Origin: Balneolia bacterium
Lineage (GTDB): Bacteria > Bacteroidota > Rhodothermia > Balneolales > Cyclonatronaceae
Assembly (NCBI GenBank): GCA_003566395.1
Contig: PXDL01000438.1
Location: 1-7,609, forward strand
Direction of reading: 5' to 3'
Length of the DNA: 7,609 bases
Of the stretch, positions 1-6,400 are shown piece by piece. A program made the translations under genes and the position numbers. Numbering within the stretch: position 1 is the stretch's first letter; every line of letters begins with the position of its first letter. The notes below the pieces were generated by a model. It was not told the origin of the DNA. It was given only the letters and a program-made list of their open reading frames with translations, and ran no database searches.

Positions 1-11
1 CTACTTGTGTG

Positions 12-713
12 CTATATGTATATCATAATTTCATTTACTATATCTGGATTAAAAATAGGTGTTACATTAGTATTTTGGAGTGTGCAAAATGAAAGGGCGT
101 ACTTCTTTTTCTCCCATTCAATCGTTTTTGTAAATCCATGGTAAACAATATCATGATTGCATTTCCATCCATGGCTTCGTATTGCTTCATGTCTGATTTC
201 GATATACCTGGGGTTGGTATAAAGTCCGGTTCCCTTAGCTTTCACTACGCTCTCTTTTGCAGTCCATAGATCTATAAAATATACCAGTTCCGAGATGCCG
301 GTATCCTCGCTTTTTTGGCTTAACCATTTAAGTTCAGGTTCTGTGCACAATGATCTATAATCGTACAGCTCTTTACCGGTGTGTTGTTCTATATCAATTC
401 CACAATCCCCACTGCTCATTATAAGTGCTATCATATCACCTGAATGACTCCAGTTGAACTTGATATCGATTCCTGTCAAAAAAGGTTTTCCAAACGAGCT
501 ATAACTCAAATCAAGTGCATTTGAGCTGAGAATATTTCTTTGCTTTAACAACCCAAATAAAAACAGCCGTGCCGAGATGTATCGGTCATGGTCTGCTTGA
601 TGAATAAATCGTTCTGCTTTAGAAATGTCAGCATCAGACAGGATTTCTATGATTCTTTCCCGGGAAACATGCCTTATAACCCATTCATAGGGTAATATGA
701 AAACATGTGTCAT
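12..713 (-). CDS. Sfp-type 4'-phosphopantetheinyl transferase
   Basis: Transfers the phosphopantetheine arm of coenzyme A to the conserved serine of carrier proteins, here presumably Ser1048 of the NRPS and the PCPs upstream of the window. At 233 residues it has the typical length of the Sfp/Gsp/EntD group. Motifs in order are FGKPFL (74-79), FNWSHSG (86-92), CGIDIE (104-109) with metal-binding Asp107 and Glu109, and WTAKESVVKAKGTGL (150-164) with Trp150, Lys153, Glu154 and Lys158. All key residues are present, so it should be active. The stop is TAG at 14-12. The gene follows the lipoprotein gene after 100 nt that include a hairpin. It is visibly AT-richer than the NRPS gene, which may mean separate acquisition or just a different constraint. 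It could also serve other carrier proteins in the cell, but its position makes the NRPS the likely partner. Confidence 0.95.
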   Translation of the reverse strand: MTHVFILPYEWVIRHVSRERIIEILSDADISKAERFIHQADHDRYISARLFLFGLLKQRNILSSNALDLSYSSFGKPFLTGIDIKFNWSHSGDMIALIMSSGDCGIDIEQHTGKELYDYRSLCTEPELKWLSQKSEDTGISELVYFIDLWTAKESVVKAKGTGLYTNPRYIEIRHEAIRSHGWKCNHDIVYHGFTKTIEWEKKKYALSFCTLQNTNVTPIFNPDIVNEIMIYI

Positions 714-719
714 GTATAG

Positions 720-725
720 TCACCC
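720..725 (-). promoter_or_regulatory. Probable weak ribosome binding site of the PPTase gene
   Basis: On the minus strand GGGTGA lies 6 nt before the ATG at 713. GGTGA matches the 3' part of the Shine-Dalgarno consensus AGGAGGTGA. It supports the chosen PPTase start, but the match is short. No convincing promoter box is visible in the 100-nt gap 714-813, so I cannot tell whether this gene has its own promoter. Confidence 0.4.
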
Positions 726-758
726 GCAGCGATTTTAAAAGCATCATGATTGAAGTGA

Positions 759-796
759 ATACTGCCATCCTTTATCTTCAGCATAACAGGCAGTAT
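759..796 (-). repeat. Inverted repeat / hairpin between the lipoprotein and PPTase genes
   Basis: A perfect 8-bp inverted repeat, ATACTGCC (759-766) and GGCAGTAT (789-796), encloses 22 nt. Inside, TTAT (772-775) pairs with ATAA (783-786), so the transcript could fold as an 8-bp stem, an internal loop, a 4-bp stem and a 7-nt loop. It starts 17 nt after the lipoprotein stop codon. No T-run follows on the minus strand, so it is not a canonical intrinsic terminator. It may be a partial terminator, an mRNA processing or stability element, or a dyad operator for the PPTase gene. The repeat is seen directly; any function is inference. Confidence 0.5.
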
Positions 797-813
797 CATT
801 ATGAAATGCCACA

Positions 814-2169
814 TTAAATTACCTTTAGGCCAATCTCCAGGTCAAATTTAGTTTGATCTGAATCTGAAAGTATTACAGAGATGGCGGACGTCGGACTGAG
901 TGAATTTGGATAGCGATCTTCAGCATTGGTTTCAGCTGATGTTTCCAGATCAAATCCATCCAGGTATCGCATCAAATTCAAAATATACTTCCAATTATGC
1001 TCTGCCTGTGGATTATTGAGGCCCATTTTAGTGACTCCGTCAGCTGCAATCTGGGCGGTAAACATTCCGGCTTCACCAAAGAAGGCAACCTTTCCATTAC
1101 CGACCCGGGCTATGGCCGCCTGTAGTTTTTCGTTTGAATCTACAACTGGTACAATAAAATCAGGAACTTTCCCCGAATTAAGCAGGGATACCAGCGTATT
1201 GGTGTTAGAAGCGTTTACATCGGGGCCAAAATAAGCATCCTGTGCCTCAGTCATTACGGTATAGGTGCCTTCACCCATTACAAACAAGGGTTCAAGTTCG
1301 ACCCCGGCAGTAGGGGTCCAGTCGAAACTGTGTCCGGTAAATGTAACGACATTAGGAGTTGTTTCCCCGGGGTATGAATAAGCGCCATTAGCCATTAACT
1401 CGTGATAAATGATGGATCCGTCGCCGGTTTGGGAACCAGCTTCTGCCATTGGATCGGACGAATTCCAAAAGCTTAAGGTGTTGACCTCTGCACCAAGTTG
1501 AATAAACAAGCCACCTGCCTGCATCATAATGCGTTCCAGTACTGCTTCATCAGACGGATCAGCATTTCCCGCCATAACGTCTTTTATTATAGGCAACTCA
1601 GTAAATTGTGCTTCCAACTCATTATAATACTCGGGATCAAAGTTATATCCGTTATCTAGAAGGAAGCCAAATCTTGCCGCCAGCGACTCAACCGCACCTG
1701 GAAACGGATAGTGGTCAGCAATTAGCAGCAAAGAACCGCCATTCTCTACCCAGCCGACCAGCGCATCGATCTCATCATCTGTAAATGCGCTCAAAATGGG
1801 ACTTACCCAGTTTGTTTCCGGATGGTTCGTTGCGTTCACGGGATTAGAAATTACCAATATCTTAACTTCTGCAAGGTTTTCAGCCGTGAATTCCTCGTTA
1901 AATGCCGCAACTTGAAACCCGTCATTTCTTACTAAATCCGCAAAAGGGGTGAACCTCCCATCATAGGTATGAAAGTTATTGTGGGCTGCATCTACATAGA
2001 TAGTGGTTCCAGTGTTTGCCGGATGCTTTGGGGTTGGGGCTACATAATCAGGGTCAAAAGATTGTGTAACAGCTTCACCACCCGGAACAGACGTGTTGTT
2101 GTTATTGCAAGCTGCAGCCAGTAAAAGAGCGATAAAAGCTACAGTAAACAGAATTAGTTTTGTTTTCAT
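814..2169 (-). CDS. Predicted lipoprotein with DUF4350/GATase-like domain
   Basis: A predicted cell-envelope lipoprotein of 451 residues. The N-terminus has two lysines, a hydrophobic core (LILFTVAFIALLLAAA) and Cys21 followed by NNNN, a type II signal peptide with a slightly relaxed lipobox. A Pro/Thr-rich linker leads to a globular domain from about 55 to 407. Its start TIYVDAAHNNFHT (56-68) with GRFTPFADLVRNDGF, the WVENGGSLLLIADHYPFPGA run (140-159), FFGEAGMF (363-370) and NNPQAEHNWKYILNLMRYL (385-403) resemble DUF4350-type proteins, which have a class-I glutamine-amidotransferase-like fold. I do not see a conserved GATase nucleophile Cys; the invariant-looking His63, Asp152 and His153 could bind a metal or ligand. 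The ATG at 2169 is chosen because the signal peptide begins there. The longer frame starts with TTG at 2232, overlaps the preceding gene and would put 21 polar residues before the signal sequence. It has no clear Shine-Dalgarno and lies 46 nt after the DUF697-like gene. Its substrate and its link to the peptide are unknown. Confidence 0.85.
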   Translation of the reverse strand: MKTKLILFTVAFIALLLAAACNNNNTSVPGGEAVTQSFDPDYVAPTPKHPANTGTTIYVDAAHNNFHTYDGRFTPFADLVRNDGFQVAAFNEEFTAENLAEVKILVISNPVNATNHPETNWVSPILSAFTDDEIDALVGWVENGGSLLLIADHYPFPGAVESLAARFGFLLDNGYNFDPEYYNELEAQFTELPIIKDVMAGNADPSDEAVLERIMMQAGGLFIQLGAEVNTLSFWNSSDPMAEAGSQTGDGSIIYHELMANGAYSYPGETTPNVVTFTGHSFDWTPTAGVELEPLFVMGEGTYTVMTEAQDAYFGPDVNASNTNTLVSLLNSGKVPDFIVPVVDSNEKLQAAIARVGNGKVAFFGEAGMFTAQIAADGVTKMGLNNPQAEHNWKYILNLMRYLDGFDLETSAETNAEDRYPNSLSPTSAISVILSDSDQTKFDLEIGLKVI

Positions 2170-2215
2170 AAAATGGATGATTGGGTGTGAATGGTGAAGA
2201 TTTTCTAAAAGAGGT

Positions 2216-2713
2216 TTATGTTGCATCTGCAATCATGCCGGGAAGCTTTTCTTTGCCTTCCTGATATGCTTCTTTAAATATTTTTTTCAGAAAGGCATTA
2301 TCCATGCTTAACGTCTTGCCACCTGACTCAAAATGCCGTTGAAATACTTTTCCCACAGCATAGACCGATATTGCACCTGCAATCGAATAAATTCCTGCAG
2401 ACAGAACCATACCGACTACCGGGATTGCAGATACAGCGGATTTGGACTTCATAGCGAGGTATACAGGACCAATACTAAAGACAAGTGATAGAAATGCCTT
2501 AACCAAAGCCTGTTTGGTTGGGAAACCAAAATTATAATTTTTAGCCAACTCATCTATCATTGCAATTTCCATTACCGCAATTCCGACCGAGTTAACCATT
2601 GGTGAAGGAACCACACCAACACCCGCTGCGAAAAGTGTATATCTGTTAATGATTTCATTACCACCCAAAGTCATTGCTGAATGAATCTCGGTTACCTTCA
2701 AATGTTTATTCAT
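2216..2713 (-). CDS. Small DUF697-like membrane protein in the NRPS operon, function unknown
   Basis: A protein of 165 residues. From about residue 20 to 132 it follows the pattern I associate with DUF697 (the membrane domain found in YcjF and fused to some GTPases): a Tyr-containing helix into GVGVVPSPMV (31-40), a helix with MEIAMIDELAKNYNFG (48-63), a hydrophobic stretch about 70-88, then AIPVVGMVLSAGIYSIAG (96-113) and VGKVFQRHFESGG (120-132). No GTPase P-loop is present, so this is the membrane part alone. In the family pattern as I recall it, the PxP loop is usually followed by Asp and the next helix carries Gln; here they read Asn41 and Glu49. The hydrophobic segments suggest two to three membrane passes with a charged, Lys-rich C-terminal tail. 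It starts 7 nt after the thioesterase stop with only a weak ribosome binding site, so it is probably co-transcribed. The family assignment is from memory of the motif pattern. The role is unknown; the setting would allow product export, membrane anchoring of the synthetase or self-protection. Confidence 0.8.
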   Translation of the reverse strand: MNKHLKVTEIHSAMTLGGNEIINRYTLFAAGVGVVPSPMVNSVGIAVMEIAMIDELAKNYNFGFPTKQALVKAFLSLVFSIGPVYLAMKSKSAVSAIPVVGMVLSAGIYSIAGAISVYAVGKVFQRHFESGGKTLSMDNAFLKKIFKEAYQEGKEKLPGMIADAT

Positions 2714-2720
2714 ATCACAC

Positions 2721-3479
2721 TCATTTAGTTGATGATGCCAGTTTAGATCTGATTAACTCTGCCACTTTTTCCAATTCATCAAAAATCCCAAAATGTGCAC
2801 CTTCGAATGGGATATAATCCACCGTGTGCACGCTTTCGATTTGCCAGGGTAATAATCCATAAATGGGGGTTTCAACATCGGTAATCCCATATATAACACT
2901 CAGGGGCACCGAAAGAGGTGCAACAATGGGTTCATATGTGTATAGTTCGAGTGCCTGAATATCCGCCCGGATTACAGGTTCAAAATAATTCATGAGCTCG
3001 CTGTGTGCTTTTATCTCAGGGGGAAGTGCACCCAGACTGTCGATATATTCCCAGAATATTTCGGATGATGCCGCGTGTTTAGGCAGATCTTTTGTCAGAT
3101 CGATTTTGGAAACCGATGGGGCACCATGGCCACTGCAAAACAGATGCGCAGGCATAGGTAGTCCGGAATCTGAAATACGTTTGGTTATCAGATACGCAAT
3201 CAAAGATCCCATGCTGTGTCCGAACAGGGCATACTTCTTTCCGGACTCTATTTCAGGCCGAATCTGCTCAAACAGGTTCTCAGCAATTCCGTTGATATCA
3301 GTAATTAGCTTTTCTTTTACCCGTTTACCGCGGCCCGGGGGCTCTAGTGCAGCTAAGGTTACTGCAGGCTCTAACAGAGACTTTAGGTTTCGATAAACCA
3401 GAGAGTGTCCGCCTGCATAAGGAATTGCAAAAAGGGTCATGTAAGTATCAATATCCTGAGTTTGCATAGACTGATTCAT
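2721..3479 (-). CDS. Type II (editing) thioesterase of the NRPS cluster
   Basis: Stand-alone alpha/beta-hydrolase of 252 residues, the usual size for GrsT/SrfAD-type type II thioesterases. These cytoplasmic enzymes hydrolyse wrong or stalled acyl groups from carrier-protein phosphopantetheine arms and so restore blocked NRPS modules. Visible marks are the N-terminal IPYAGG (residues 19-24), LEPPGRGKR (45-53), the nucleophile elbow GHSMG with Ser89, a probable catalytic Asp201 in YGITDVETP, and a probable catalytic His229 in FEGAHFGIF. The triad is therefore complete. The ATG at 3479 overlaps the NRPS TGA by 4 nt (ATGA) and has a strong Shine-Dalgarno 8 nt upstream, so the start is well supported and translation is probably coupled to the synthetase. 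It is separate from, and additional to, the TE domain fused to the NRPS. A hydrolase tailoring the product is a less likely alternative. Confidence 0.93.
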   Translation of the reverse strand: MNQSMQTQDIDTYMTLFAIPYAGGHSLVYRNLKSLLEPAVTLAALEPPGRGKRVKEKLITDINGIAENLFEQIRPEIESGKKYALFGHSMGSLIAYLITKRISDSGLPMPAHLFCSGHGAPSVSKIDLTKDLPKHAASSEIFWEYIDSLGALPPEIKAHSELMNYFEPVIRADIQALELYTYEPIVAPLSVPLSVIYGITDVETPIYGLLPWQIESVHTVDYIPFEGAHFGIFDELEKVAELIRSKLASSTK

Positions 3480-6400
3480 GATGATGGCTCCTCCAAAATT
3501 CGGTTTAGCTGTCTAGCCAGCTGCTGAACATGAGGCGGATTGAGCATCGTGAGGTGATCTCCGGGTGTTTCGATTACCTGAGGCTTTTCATTCAACCATC
3601 GTCCCCATCCAAGATCGGGCTCTTTGCGTACAAGCAGTGCTTTCTCATCGGTTAACTGGTCCGGCTGTAATTCAGATGATCGAATGATCACTACATCCAG
3701 ATCGATCGTCTTATCAACCGGTTGATATTTCATTTGCAGGTTGCTCCGATACACGTTCATAAACCCACTCAGTTGATTGATTTGAGCACCGGTGGGGAAA
3801 ACACCTTTGTCAATTAGTTCATCAAGCAACAATTCCAACTGGTCCTCATCACTCTCACACTGTTCAAAATCCTTAAGCGAAAGCTGTAAAGTTATTCCGT
3901 ATTGATGACTGGCAATATTGGCAACCTGCGTTAGCCACTGAGCATTAGACCAGTCAAGTCCGCTTGGCTCAACCCATTGAGGAGCCGCTGTATCCAGAAT
4001 AATTACCTTTTCAACTGTATCACCGGCTTGTTTTAACTGCCTTGCAATTTCAAAGGCCACTGTACCTCCAAAAGAGTGACCAAGAATTTGGTAAGGTCCG
4101 TCGGGTGACGTTTTTTTGATGGCTTCGATATAATACCGGGCCAGTGACTCTACGCTTTCGCACACCTTTGTTTCACCATCCAGTCCGGGTGGCTGTAGTC
4201 CAAAAATTGGGAAATCGGCATTCAATTGCCGGGTCAGGGATTGCATATAGAGAATGTTGCCGCCCGCACCCGGCAAACAAAACAGGGTAGGGGAACCATT
4301 TTTGCCTTTTTGCATTGGCACTAACGCGCCCCATTTGTCATTCCGGTTGCTCTTGCTGAGTGATTCGGCAAGTTCAGCAATTGTTGGATGCTGAAATATC
4401 GTGGCCAGTGGTAAATGCTGGTCAAATTCCGACGTAATACGGGACATCAGGCGAACCGCAATCAGTGAGTGTCCACCAATCTCGAAAAAGTTATCCAGCA
4501 CTGAAACTGATTTCAGATCCAGTACTTCCTGCCAAATTTTAACCAGCTTATATTCATTGAGATCCCTTGCCTGAACCCTATGGGTGTCAGAGCCGGCTTC
4601 GACAGTGATTTCGGTTTGTGAAAGTTTATTTCGGTCCAGTTTACCGTTTGGTGTCAGTGGGAATTCCTTGACAGGTACACAATGGGAGGGAACCATATAA
4701 TCAGGCAGAGCTTTCCGCAAATGTTCTGAGAATATCGATCCCGGGATAATCCCGGATGAATCTACCGGTATGTAAAATGAGACCAGTCGCGCTAATTCTC
4801 CGCTTCCAATCAGGACTACAGCACATTGCTTGATTTCGGGATGTTTCTGTAAATGAAATTCGATCTCTCCCAATTCAATACGATATCCCCGTAATTTAAC
4901 CTGTTGATCTGCTCGACCCATAAATTCAATTACGCCATCCAGGCGATATCGCGCTAAATCGCCGGTTCGATACATCTTGCTTCCTTTACTGAATGGATCT
5001 TGAATAAATCTTTCGCTGGTAAGGTCAGGTCGGTTCAGATATCCCGCGGCCACACCATCGCCCCCGATATACAGTTCACCGGGGATCCCAATGGGTACAG
5101 GTCTCAGGAGATCGTCAAGTATATATATAGATGTATTATCGATAGGCAGACCGATTGGAATAATAGTATTCGCTTCAGGATCAATGTTTTTGACATGATA
5201 GGACGAAGAAAAAACGGTGGTTTCTGTAGGCCCATACATATTCCACAATTCGCGGCATCGGGACTTAAGTTCTGTAGTCAACTGTTTTGACATGGCTTCA
5301 CCGCCTGACACACAGACCAAGTTCGGTGAACTTTTCCAGCCGCTTTGAATCAATAACGTCCATGTTGCGGGGGTTGCCTGCATGAAAGAAATGGGGTGGG
5401 AGTTCATGATCTCAAGCAGAGCCTGGCCATCTTTGACGTCATTTTCCGATGCAATATAGATCGATGCCCCTGTAATTAAGGGTATCCATATTTCGATTAC
5501 CGCAATGTCGAACGCAATCGTCGTTACCGCGAGAATTTGATCACTTGCCGACATCCCGGGTACTTTTTGTGTGCTCAATATGAAATTCAGCAAACTCTTA
5601 TGTGTGATCATCACACCTTTTGGCCTGCCCGTTGATCCGGATGTGAAAATGAGATAGGCCAGACCATCAGGATCAATCGAAATTTCCGGGGCTTGTTGTG
5701 TGAAGGATTCATCGTGTATTGAGATTGCACGATCTCCCTGCAGATCGATTCCATCATGAAATCCTTTCAGCGGATCCATCAGTGTGTCGATCAAGATGAC
5801 CGTTTCACAAAACGGAATCGATTTTTGGAGGGATCTGTTTGTGATGAGTCCCTTGACGTCCGCGTCTTCAAAAATCATTTCAATGCGATTGGCCGGATAG
5901 GCTGGATCCAGTGGGATGTATGCGCATCCCGCTTTTAATATGGCCAGTAAAGCGATCACCATATCTGCTGATCGCTCCAGTGCTACCGCCACAAGTGATC
6001 CCGGCGTGATCCCGGTCGACAGTATATAGTGGGCAAGTTGGTTAGAACGCTGTTCCAGCTGCTGATACGTGACTTCGGTATTTCCGGATTTAAGGGCAAT
6101 TTTTCGGGCATGAAGCTCACTTTGAACCCGGATCAGCTCAATAATTGAAGTATCATAATCATGCTTTACTTCTGTTCTGTTCCAATCTTTAGTGATGCGC
6201 TGAGTGGTTTGTTCACTCAGTAAGTCAATCTGATTAACCGGAATTGCAGGGTCACTGCATATCTGATCCAGAACGGTCAAAAAGTGCTCACCAAGTTGTT
6301 TGATACGCCATTCAGCAAAGATGTCGGTACTGTACTCCACAAAACAGGTGAGAGAGTCAGACTCTTCTGCGAATAGCAGGGTCAGATCGTACTTCGAGAT

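Noticed and set aside
733..750. Short palindromes TTTTAAAA (733-740) and ATCATGAT (743-750) upstream of the PPTase
   Set aside because: Eight-base palindromes in AT-rich sequence are expected by chance, and nothing else supports an operator there.
759..796. Hairpin as a standard rho-independent terminator
   Set aside because: The stem is only moderately GC-rich, the loop is large and no T-run follows in the direction of transcription.
926..1234. Plus-strand open frame of 102 codons opposite the lipoprotein gene
   Set aside because: It lies wholly inside a well-supported minus-strand gene, has no recognisable motif and looks like an antisense shadow.
2992..3396. Plus-strand open frame of 134 codons opposite the type II thioesterase
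   Set aside because: It is antisense to a gene with a complete catalytic triad, and its Arg/Ser/Ile-rich composition is typical of a shadow frame.
4360..4470. Search for an epimerization or methyltransferase domain in the last module
   Set aside because: The PCP passes directly into the TE domain, and the A domain has no insertion between its late core motifs.
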